64,000 nt of DNA from Psychrobacter alimentarius (GTDB lineage: Bacteria > Pseudomonadota > Gammaproteobacteria > Pseudomonadales > Moraxellaceae): assembly GCF_001606025.1 (NCBI RefSeq), contig NZ_CP014945.1, positions 1,178,001-1,242,000 of the forward strand, given 5' to 3'. Shown one piece after another: positions 37,463 to 45,868 of this stretch. Below the pieces are notes generated by a model. It was not told where the DNA came from and searched no databases. It was given only the letters and a program-made list of their open reading frames with translations. The translations under genes and the position numbers were made by a program. The first letter of the stretch is position 1. Each line of letters starts with the position of its first letter.

Positions 37463-39607
37463 TCAATTAGTGCCTGTTTGCGAAGGTTTTGCAGCAAACA
37501 CAACGTTGGCTGTCGTATTAGCAGCGATACTCGCAAATGTCACTTGGATTGACTGACCGAGCGTTTGAGTCGTTGCTGTTGGGGACGCTGAGAAGCTATT
37601 GGTTTGATAAGTAAGTTTGCTGTCTAACGTATCTGAAACCACAAGGTTGTTAACAATTTTGGCCACATCCATGAATGTGTTTTTAGCTTCTAATTTATAG
37701 AAGACACATTGATCAGCATTAGCAGTTACATTACCAGTCGACCACGCAGCAGCAGTAACAGTAGGATTAGCGTCACAATTAGCCGCTATTTGGTATTTCT
37801 TCAGATTAATACCTTGCAAGGTCGTCGTAGAGGTTGTAGATAATGGGTTGCCAGCAGTGCTAGTAGGCGCGGCAGTACCGCTAACGGCACCATTAGGCTG
37901 TACAGCGACTGTTAAAGTCTCAAAATCACCGATGTTGTTTACGTTATCTGTTGTAGAGTTTGGATCGTTGCTACCTTTACCTGTTGAAGCAACCTGTACG
38001 CCAATTTTGACGCTCTCGCCAGGCGCTAACCCTTTGCGAGTGGTCGTACTACCTGTCACAAAAGGAGTGGCAGCATTAAGATCGTAGATACCATTTACAC
38101 CAGTAAGTTCAATTTCACCAGTGTCAAACTTACCATTGTTGTTAGCGTCTACATAGACACGTGCGATACTGATATTAGGATTATCAATAATCCCGCCATC
38201 TTGAGTAGCCGTTGGTTTTATAGACAGTTTGACAGCATTGGCATTATTGCCTGTTCCTGCTGCTTCTATAACGTCAGTACCATTGTTAGTGATGGTATAA
38301 GTGTAACTGTTGGTCACGTCATTAATAGTATTAGGGGTAACAAGCGCAATTTCTTTATTGGCACCAGGAGTGATGGCAATAGCACGCGTTTGATTGGTCG
38401 TGTTTACGGTTGCATTGGTGTTATCGTCTTTACCTACTAGAGGTTTAGCGGGATCTTCATAAGTGCTTTCAGTAGGACCGCCTGGATTAGTGCCATTATC
38501 AGATCTATCGATGATATCAGGCGTATTCGCAGTAGCATCGTCTTTGGTATTGTCTCTGACGACTGCATAGTTGACGAATGAGCTAGTAGCGGTTGCGCCA
38601 GTTGCTTTTTCGGCACGGAAAGTGACGGTGATCGTTTCGCCAACTTTGATATTTTGGCCAGCGACAGTGATTGTTTTGTTGGCATTAGAGATGACAGCTG
38701 TGCCAGCGGCACTACCATTAGAGGCAGTAACAGTAGGGGCTACATAGTTAGCTTCTGTCGATGCGATTGCTACCAAGCCTGACGGTAGATCATCTGAGAT
38801 ACTGATTGCAGTACCAGCGATATTACCTTCGTTTTTGACGGTAATCGTATAATCAACATAAGCAGTGGTACTATTTAGATCTAAGTTACTATTACCAAGA
38901 TTGGTAATAGCCGATTTTGTGATAGCGTAAAGTGGCGTTTTGGTTAACGCATTATCAGTGTTAGTGGCAGTATAAGTAGTAACAGCGCTGTTACTAGGTT
39001 TCGATTTTAAATAGGCACTTTGAGCAGTAACGGTTAAGATACCATTAGCATCTGCAACCCGCTTAGTATCGGCTTGCGCTGTCACAGTGATTAACGCTTT
39101 TTCGCCTGGTGCTAATGCAATAGTACCGCCGTTAGCAATGGTCACTAAACCACCCGTATTAGCACCGCTAGCATCGACTTTTTGGTACTTAATAACACTA
39201 CTACCTAGGTTGTAATCAAAATCATCGCCAGTGGCATTGGCAATATTGACGGTATAAGTATCATTAATGTTACCGGCGTTAGCCAAGGTATGGGTAAAAT
39301 CTACGGTCGAAACGGCTTGTGCATTAATAGCGCGATCTCTACCAAAATCATCGTTAGGATTGGCATCAACAACAGTAGAAATCAAACTAAAAGAACCCGT
39401 CTCAGAAACATTAACGGTGACGACATTTGATTCAGCAGTTTGAACAGTCGTATTACCAGCGACAGTATAAGAAGCTGTCGCTTTGTTATTTACATTAAAT
39501 GAGCCGGACGTACCACCTGTTGGGGTAGCTGCATTGGCAGTAGTAATACCCATAGCAGCAACGACACCAACGGTCAACACTGAGTATTGGAATAAATTAG
39601 GTTTCAT
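37463..39607 (-). CDS. Exported DUF11-repeat protein, 714 residues
   Basis: A signal peptide (VLTVGVVAAMGITTANA, cleavage near residue 27) is followed by an all-beta, Thr/Asn/Ala-rich protein. The first mature module (NNKATASYTV...SNVVTVNVS) matches the one at the start of the giant barrel protein. A DUF11-type domain lies at about 240-345 (VDYTITVKNEGNIAGTAISI, then DDLPSGL). More beta-sandwich regions follow, including a calcium-site-like DANNNGKFDTGEIELTG near residue 490. There is no membrane anchor or sorting signal, so it is periplasmic or secreted. GGAG lies 9 bases before the ATG. It probably shares a transcript with the barrel gene, with two hairpins between them. Confidence 0.8.
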   Translation of the reverse strand: MKPNLFQYSVLTVGVVAAMGITTANAATPTGGTSGSFNVNNKATASYTVAGNTTVQTAESNVVTVNVSETGSFSLISTVVDANPNDDFGRDRAINAQAVSTVDFTHTLANAGNINDTYTVNIANATGDDFDYNLGSSVIKYQKVDASGANTGGLVTIANGGTIALAPGEKALITVTAQADTKRVADANGILTVTAQSAYLKSKPSNSAVTTYTATNTDNALTKTPLYAITKSAITNLGNSNLDLNSTTAYVDYTITVKNEGNIAGTAISISDDLPSGLVAIASTEANYVAPTVTASNGSAAGTAVISNANKTITVAGQNIKVGETITVTFRAEKATGATATSSFVNYAVVRDNTKDDATANTPDIIDRSDNGTNPGGPTESTYEDPAKPLVGKDDNTNATVNTTNQTRAIAITPGANKEIALVTPNTINDVTNSYTYTITNNGTDVIEAAGTGNNANAVKLSIKPTATQDGGIIDNPNISIARVYVDANNNGKFDTGEIELTGVNGIYDLNAATPFVTGSTTTRKGLAPGESVKIGVQVASTGKGSNDPNSTTDNVNNIGDFETLTVAVQPNGAVSGTAAPTSTAGNPLSTTSTTTLQGINLKKYQIAANCDANPTVTAAAWSTGNVTANADQCVFYKLEAKNTFMDVAKIVNNLVVSDTLDSKLTYQTNSFSASPTATTQTLGQSIQVTFASIAANTTANVVFAAKPSQTGTN

Positions 39608-39652
39608 GCGGTCAATCTCCAGAAGGTTTAAGATAAAAGCATTGTGTAAGTA

Positions 39653-40117
39653 TTAGTTGACTACCGTGTTGAGTGATACGGTGGCGGATTTCATGGCTGG
39701 TAGTAGCTTGATATTCCAACGAAGGCTACGGTATTCAGAAAATGGCACTTTTACTACTTTGCCGTTTACTTTACGCATCAAAGGCATGTCAGCATAGTTC
39801 TGACCATCAGTACTGGCTTGAGCGCTGGCAGGCATGGCGTCACCTGTAAATACCATGTTGGTAGGAATTGGTAGTGCTACCATCAAGTCGTTAATATCTT
39901 TATTGATAGTATTGGTATAAGTTGCTTTGTACTGAATAACAGTACCCTTTGGTGCTGTGCGTACTGGCGAATAAACCGTTTTACCTTCTGCATTTTTGAT
40001 AACTTGGTTAGCAGTTAAATCCATTTTCAATGTATCATCAGCATGAGCGGTACCTAATACACAGGTAGAAGCCAATGCTGCTAATAAAATATTGGGTACA
40101 AGCTTAAATCGTTTCAT
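39653..40117 (-). CDS. Small exported DUF11-like protein, 154 residues
   Basis: A signal peptide (PNILLAALASTCVLGTAHA, cleavage near residue 26) precedes a single beta-sandwich-type domain of about 125 residues. The central segment KGTVIQYKATYTNTINKDINDLMVALPIPTNM has the DUF11/conserved-repeat layout: a YT.T..N motif and then LP.P. It has no anchor and no partner Cys. AAGGA sits 7 bases before the ATG. The gene lies 45 bases before the 714-residue gene on the same strand. It lies downstream of a terminator, so it starts a new transcript that probably runs through the 714-residue gene. Confidence 0.75.
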   Translation of the reverse strand: MKRFKLVPNILLAALASTCVLGTAHADDTLKMDLTANQVIKNAEGKTVYSPVRTAPKGTVIQYKATYTNTINKDINDLMVALPIPTNMVFTGDAMPASAQASTDGQNYADMPLMRKVNGKVVKVPFSEYRSLRWNIKLLPAMKSATVSLNTVVN

Positions 40118-40304
40118 ATAGAATCCTTGTCTCGATCGTAATGCTAATAAGGTGTTAACTTACAAATCGCGGAATAATTAACCTGAATCTGTTATAGAAA
40201 GTACGCATAAAAAATAGGTAGTTTCCTCTTTGGTGATTTTCACGTAAACGATACAAATAATCACTATAAAGACGACAAAGGGTTTATTAAGGTGACCAAA
40301 CGGC

Positions 40305-40334
40305 AAAAGCCCTATCTTGGCAGATAGGGCTTTT
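40305..40334. terminator. Bidirectional terminator after the 677-residue surface protein gene
   Basis: AAAAGCCCTATCT and AGATAGGGCTTTT pair across a 4-base loop with A and T runs. Confidence 0.9.
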
Positions 40335-40384
40335 TAGCGTAAAAAGGGAGGCTAGTAGAGTAGGTGAGAAGTAATGATTGATCG

Positions 40385-42418
40385 CTACTGAGTGTCTACG
40401 GTAGTACCGTATTTAGTGTTGAAATAAAATATGCGTTTATCCTTTTTAGGCAATGTCTGAGATATGGTTCTAATCGTGCCATTTTGTCCATTGTTCAGGC
40501 CATCGTTGAACACATTTGCTTCACGAGCAGGGGTAGTCAGGACTGAGGTTACAGTCGCATTATTGACCCCTTTTTTCTGTAAAATGTCTTGCATGATAAA
40601 ATTATCAATAGGGATATTGGCGCGATTGGTCGCTGTAATTCTATAAGCAATGCATTGGCCTGGACGTATATCAGGGTTGTCACCTTTTTCATTCAAAGCG
40701 TCTTTGCTGTATTTGAGCGAGGTATCTGTAAAGGAGATGATGTCGCACTTATTTGCTGCTTGTTCTTTTTCTAGTACTAAAGCTGAGTTCTCAACAATAA
40801 CTCTACCAAAGTTATTGTTTGGATAGTTATAAGTAGACGATTGAAAATTAAGGGACCTACTGCCTAAAGTAGTGCGTATTGGAAAAGAAGTAGAACCTTC
40901 CTTTCTTTTTTCCACTAAACATAGATTGGAATATCCTGCCAATTGTGCTGCAGAAACATTGATCGAATACAATCCATTAACTGCGACTGGTTGTGAAGCA
41001 ATAATTGTCCCTGAGCAATTGGTCAGCTCGACCGTACTATCGTTATCGGAAATAACAGTTTCGGCATTGGGTGCAGTGTTATCGAATACGCCATTAAAGT
41101 AATTAGCATTATTGGCGTAAGGACCAGTCGCAATATCGGCATTAGAGGCATTGGCACTAGTGATGCCGCCATTGTCATTGAACACAGTGCCAGAGAAGTT
41201 ATAATTGTTTATCGAGTTAGTGATAGTACAAGTTATCTCATCGCCATATGTCGTATTAGCAAGTGTAAACGAGCGAGTTTTAGCAGTGGCGTTGTAAGTC
41301 ATTGCAGCAGTTGGCATAACTGTGGTACTACCAGTCGTGGCATTGGTACATGTATAGGTAGCGTTGTAGCTTGCGATATCACCAAGTGCTGTACCATTGA
41401 TGGCTCGTTCTGTAATAGTGTAGCTTGTGTTCTCAGCCAAGGTCAGTGTAGCGCTAGTACCGTTTGTAATGGTTGAGCCTGTGCCAGTTGTGGTAAAGCT
41501 GTTTGTCGCTATTGAGCCTCCAGTAGCAGTTATCTCAAATTGATCTCGTTTAGTGTCACTATCATTCACGCGGTTGCCATTGAGTGCCTTTTTGATTATC
41601 AGTTTAGGCGGTGCCAAGCAAAAATAAAAGTCAGAGTAGCCTACAGCGTGTGGGCTATTTACTTGTGAAAGTGTATTGTTGTGCTTAAGGTTTAGAGCAA
41701 TATTTGCAATATTGTAGTTCCAAGCGGCATCTATAGTACATCCTCCGGCACCACAATTCAGCCCTGAACGAGCTGTTACAATATCGCGAGAAGCATTTAT
41801 TGTATGGAAGTTATTATTAGCGGTTAGTTGTCCTTTGCTAGAAGAGACATCCACTTGTTCAATATAAGGTACTTGCCCAGTAGCGCCAGTTGAGTCTAGA
41901 TCTTGAATTTTATATCCAGTTTTACTCGTAGATTGACCCACTTTGACATCTAAAACATGGTTGGTTTTAGAGGTTGCTGACACAGGAGAGTTATGAACCA
42001 AGTTTATAGCTGAAGTGGTTACACCGCTCAAGCTATCGTAAAAAGGGGATTCAGCATTTGACGGTGTGCTAATGGCAGTAGTGGTTTTGTCTAGTATGTT
42101 AGAAAAGGCAATCGTAAATGTTTTATTTCCAGATGACTCTGTGAAAGTAAAACTTTTGGTTGTTTGTCCAGCTGTCCAGGTCAACGTCTGGGAAACGACA
42201 AGAGACGACGAAGTAGAAGCAGGAGGATTGGCACCAATATAGTACATTTTATGATTGGCAGGACACATACCAGTCGTAGAGGTTTCATTTGATGCAAAAT
42301 CAGCACGAGCACTATTAATAGTAAGTATCAAACTCAAGAATAGAGCAGATATAATAAAATTTAGCATTTGACTGACGTTAAGGTATTTACCCAAGATTGG
42401 ATATCTATCGATACACAT
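40385..42418 (-). CDS. Exported multi-domain surface protein with SpaA-like and DUF11-like modules, 677 residues
   Basis: After a hydrophobic export segment (MLNFIISALFLSLILTINSARA, near residues 18-39) come an all-beta N-terminal region and a prealbumin/SpaA-like domain near 270-400 (PPKLIIKKALNGNR, DQFEITATGG, ENTSYTITERAINGT, ITCTITNSINNYNF). A second SdrD/Cna-B-like part follows (FSGTVFNDNGG... to NLCLVEKR). The last domain, of DUF11 type, reads IRPGQCIAYRITATNRANIPIDNF. There is no LPXTG or membrane anchor. The GGTGG before 42418 is a weak Shine-Dalgarno; a start at 42367 is also possible. Such modules are common in Gram-positive surface proteins but also occur in Gram-negatives. Confidence 0.75.
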   Translation of the reverse strand: MCIDRYPILGKYLNVSQMLNFIISALFLSLILTINSARADFASNETSTTGMCPANHKMYYIGANPPASTSSSLVVSQTLTWTAGQTTKSFTFTESSGNKTFTIAFSNILDKTTTAISTPSNAESPFYDSLSGVTTSAINLVHNSPVSATSKTNHVLDVKVGQSTSKTGYKIQDLDSTGATGQVPYIEQVDVSSSKGQLTANNNFHTINASRDIVTARSGLNCGAGGCTIDAAWNYNIANIALNLKHNNTLSQVNSPHAVGYSDFYFCLAPPKLIIKKALNGNRVNDSDTKRDQFEITATGGSIATNSFTTTGTGSTITNGTSATLTLAENTSYTITERAINGTALGDIASYNATYTCTNATTGSTTVMPTAAMTYNATAKTRSFTLANTTYGDEITCTITNSINNYNFSGTVFNDNGGITSANASNADIATGPYANNANYFNGVFDNTAPNAETVISDNDSTVELTNCSGTIIASQPVAVNGLYSINVSAAQLAGYSNLCLVEKRKEGSTSFPIRTTLGSRSLNFQSSTYNYPNNNFGRVIVENSALVLEKEQAANKCDIISFTDTSLKYSKDALNEKGDNPDIRPGQCIAYRITATNRANIPIDNFIMQDILQKKGVNNATVTSVLTTPAREANVFNDGLNNGQNGTIRTISQTLPKKDKRIFYFNTKYGTTVDTQ

Positions 42419-43027
42419 CTAACCACCCCGATCCAAGTTTGTATCAAATGAAAATTACTGTGTAAGAAAAGTAAAGATTAGTAATTTTTATTAACTCAAT
42501 ATATCTAAGATCATTACTAAAAGCTTTTTAAAGAGGATGAAAGGTTCATTTAGTGCGATGAGTAACCATATGATTATCAATTCCATTATAATGAAAAACT
42601 AAAATAATTTGGTAAGACTGTAAATATTTACCTAATCACTAATCAATATTTATTTCAAAAATACTTGTCATATCACCATTTCTTTATAGCTATAAACAAC
42701 TGTGGCATAAACGCCTATAATAAAGGGTTATTATCGTTTGATGGTTGATTATAGGAGCTAGGCTGAGAGCGTATTTTACTATCTGATTATTCAGTTAGCA
42801 TACGATATATAGATGCACAGTAGTACCGTTTCTACTTTAATTACGTTGGATGCCCAAGATTATGAAATGATCAAATGCAGCCGTATACATGCAGAATACT
42901 GAATGTAATTTCTTGAATTAACAAGGAAGTCATTGAGCAAACCATTCCCTTAAGACAGTATTGAACAATACTTTGACTTAACAACATCCTGTTTTTAGGC
43001 AGGGCTGACTGACAGAAAAGGACAGTA
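42419..43027. other. Divergent intergenic region upstream of aceE
   Basis: These 609 AT-rich bases lie between divergent genes and hold no gene that I can support. They contain the aceE leader with a 16-base palindrome at 42957-42972 and the AAAAGGA Shine-Dalgarno at 43016-43022. Confidence 0.5.
42957..42972. promoter_or_regulatory. Palindrome upstream of aceE, candidate operator
   Basis: AGTATTGAACAATACT is a perfect 7-bp inverted repeat around AA, 56 bases before the aceE ATG. It does not match the enterobacterial PdhR site that I know. Confidence 0.4.
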
Positions 43028-45844
43028 ATGATGAATTATTATAAGGATGCTGATAGCACCGAAACCCAAGAATGGCTTCAAGCCTTTGAGTCTGTTCTCA
43101 AGCATGCAGACAAGGATCGTGCTCAGTTTTTATTAAAAGCGCTATACAACATGGCGGTTCAAGAGGGGTTACCATTTAACCGCCTCGATACAGCCTATAT
43201 CAATAGTATTGCTGTTGAAGATGAGCCAATGTACCCAGGTGATTTGGGTATGGAGCGTAAGATCCGTGCGTTGATTCGCTATAACGCTTTGGCGATGGTC
43301 ATGCGTGCTAATAAAAATGATGATGATTTGGGTGGTCACCTAGCTTCATTTGCTTCTAGCGCAACGCTTTATGAAACGGGTTTTAACCATTTTTTCCGCG
43401 CGGCAAGTGATCACTTCGGTGGTGACATGATTTATTATCAAGGTCACTCAGCACCAGGTATCTACGCGCGCTCTTATTTAGAAGGTCGTTTGACTGAAGA
43501 TCAGCTTGATAACTTCCGCCGTGAAGTCGGTGGTAAAGGCTTATCAAGTTATCCGCATCCGTACCTGATGCCTGATTATTGGCAATTCCCAACCGTTTCA
43601 ATGGGCCTAGGTCCGATCATGTCGATCTATCATGCTCATGTGCATCGCTACATGGAAAACCGTAAACTGTTAGAGAAAGAAGGTCGTAAAATTTGGGCAT
43701 TCTTAGGTGATGGTGAGACGGATGAGCCAGAAAGCTTGGGTGCAATCTCTCTTGCTGGTCGTGAGAAGTTAGACAATCTGATTTGGGTTGTTAACTGTAA
43801 CTTACAGCGTCTTGATGGTCCAGTACGTGGTAATGGTAAAATTATCCAAGAGCTAGAGTCGGTATTCCGCGGTGCGGGCTGGCGTGTGATTAAGGTTATC
43901 TGGGGTGGTAAATGGGATAGCCTGCTTGCCAATGATGATACTGGCGTTCTCAAACATCGTATGGAAGAAGTGGTCGATGGTGAGTACCAGCTATACGAAG
44001 CGCGTACGCCTGAATTTACTCGCAAAGAGTTCTTTGGTAAATATCCTGAATTAAAAGAAATGGCAGATGCATTGACTGATGAGGATATTGCCCGTCTAAA
44101 CCGTGGTGGTCATGATCCACAAAAAGTGTATGCTGCGTTTAGTGAAGCGATGAAAACCAAAGGTCAGCCAACGGTCGTACTGGTCAAAACTGTCAAAGGC
44201 TATGGTTTGTCCAGCACAACACAAGCGGTCAATAAATCGCATCAAATCAAGAAACTTGATCAAGAGGCGCTCGTTTATTTCCGTGATCGTTTTGATTTGC
44301 CATTTACAGATGAGCAGCTAGAAACGCTACCGTTCTACCGTCCTGAAGAAGATTCGGCAGAAATGAAATACTTGAAAGGTCGCCGCGAAGCATTAGGCGG
44401 TCACCTACCAAATCGTCGCAGTGGTCACATTCCATTGAATATTCCTGAACTGTCAATATTCGATCGAGTGTTGAAAGGTAGCAATGGTAAAGAGCAATCA
44501 ACGACAATGGTATTTGTACGTCTACTATCAGCCATGCTGAAAAATAAAGACATCCAAGATCGCGTCGTGCCAATCGTACCAGACGAAGCGCGTACTTTTG
44601 GTTTGGAAGGTATGTTCCGTCAACTCGGCATTTACTCTGCAGTTGGCCAAAAATATACGCCAGAAGATAGCGAAGCCTTGATGGGTTATAAAGAAGCCAT
44701 CGATGGTCATATGCTAGAAGAAGGTATCAACGAAGCGGGTGCAATGAGTACATGGATTGCCTTAGCAACCAGTTATTCTGTGAACGCGCTACCAATGATT
44801 CCGATGTACATATACTACTCAATGTTCGGTTTCCAGCGCATAGGTGACTTGGCTTGGGCGGCAGGCGACTGTCAAGCACAAGGCTTCTTACTAGGTGCCA
44901 CTGCGGGTCGTACGACTTTGAATGGTGAAGGTTTGCAGCATCAAGATGGTCATTCACAAATTTTATTTAACGTCGTACCAAACTGCGTGACTTATGATCC
45001 TTGCTATGGTTATGAGCTAGCAGTTGTCGTACATGATGGCCTACGCCGTATGTATGGAGAAGGTGAGCGCGTTTATTATTACTTGACCTTGATGAACGAA
45101 AACTACGATCAACCTGCTATGCCTGAAGGTGCCGAAGAAGGTATCAAGCGTGGTATGTATCTGCTTGAAGACAATGGTTCAACTCAGGTGCAGCTATTGG
45201 GCTCAGGTGTGATCTTACGTGAAGTACAAAAAGCCGCTAAGATCCTAAAAGATGAGTTTAATATCACCTCAAACGTTTGGAGTGTTACTAGCTTTAACGA
45301 GTTGACTCGTGATGGTATGGTTTGTGACGACTACAACCGTCTACACCCAATGGATGAAGAGAAAGTGCCATGGGTTACTGAGCAATTAGCACCGCACGAA
45401 GGTATTGTAGTAGCAGCAACCGATTATATGCGTAACTACTCAGAACAAATCCGTGCTTGGTTACCGGACAACCGTCCTTATACCACTTTAGGAACGGATG
45501 GTTATGGCCGTTCTGATACTCGTGAAAACTTACGTAGTTTCTTCAATGTTGATGCAGCTCACATCGTTGTTGCAACGCTTAAGCGCTTAGCAGATGAAGG
45601 CGAAGTGGAAATGCGTTTGGTTAAAGATGCTATTTCAAGTTTAGGTATCGATGTGGATCAGCCACCTGCATGGCACCAACAGTCTTATTATGATCATTCT
45701 CCAGATGCACCAGCACCAGGCAAAGTAAACCCAAGCCCTGTACCTGAGTTTGTCGCTGAAGACGATGAAGAAATCAGCAATGAAGGTCGTGCTGAAGATC
45801 AAGCAGATGCAACTTTACTCAATGACGGTGATGTCAAAGAATAA
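43028..45844 (+). CDS. aceE: Pyruvate dehydrogenase E1 component, homodimeric type
   Basis: AceE decarboxylates pyruvate with thiamine diphosphate and passes the acetyl group to the lipoyl arms of AceF. The 938-residue length is that of the homodimeric E1 family. The ThDP/Mg site GDGETDEPES is at 227-236, followed by VVNCN near 258. Other family stretches are GHSAPGIYARSYLEGRL near 140 and IPDEARTFG-type VPDEARTFGLEGMFRQLG near 520. The C-terminal 40 residues are acidic and low complexity. AAAAGGA is 5 bases before the first of two tandem ATGs (43028 and 43031). aceF follows 24 bases later. Confidence 0.97.
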   Translation: MMNYYKDADSTETQEWLQAFESVLKHADKDRAQFLLKALYNMAVQEGLPFNRLDTAYINSIAVEDEPMYPGDLGMERKIRALIRYNALAMVMRANKNDDDLGGHLASFASSATLYETGFNHFFRAASDHFGGDMIYYQGHSAPGIYARSYLEGRLTEDQLDNFRREVGGKGLSSYPHPYLMPDYWQFPTVSMGLGPIMSIYHAHVHRYMENRKLLEKEGRKIWAFLGDGETDEPESLGAISLAGREKLDNLIWVVNCNLQRLDGPVRGNGKIIQELESVFRGAGWRVIKVIWGGKWDSLLANDDTGVLKHRMEEVVDGEYQLYEARTPEFTRKEFFGKYPELKEMADALTDEDIARLNRGGHDPQKVYAAFSEAMKTKGQPTVVLVKTVKGYGLSSTTQAVNKSHQIKKLDQEALVYFRDRFDLPFTDEQLETLPFYRPEEDSAEMKYLKGRREALGGHLPNRRSGHIPLNIPELSIFDRVLKGSNGKEQSTTMVFVRLLSAMLKNKDIQDRVVPIVPDEARTFGLEGMFRQLGIYSAVGQKYTPEDSEALMGYKEAIDGHMLEEGINEAGAMSTWIALATSYSVNALPMIPMYIYYSMFGFQRIGDLAWAAGDCQAQGFLLGATAGRTTLNGEGLQHQDGHSQILFNVVPNCVTYDPCYGYELAVVVHDGLRRMYGEGERVYYYLTLMNENYDQPAMPEGAEEGIKRGMYLLEDNGSTQVQLLGSGVILREVQKAAKILKDEFNITSNVWSVTSFNELTRDGMVCDDYNRLHPMDEEKVPWVTEQLAPHEGIVVAATDYMRNYSEQIRAWLPDNRPYTTLGTDGYGRSDTRENLRSFFNVDAAHIVVATLKRLADEGEVEMRLVKDAISSLGIDVDQPPAWHQQSYYDHSPDAPAPGKVNPSPVPEFVAEDDEEISNEGRAEDQADATLLNDGDVKE

Positions 45845-45868
45845 TAATCATAAGACTAGGAGATAAAC

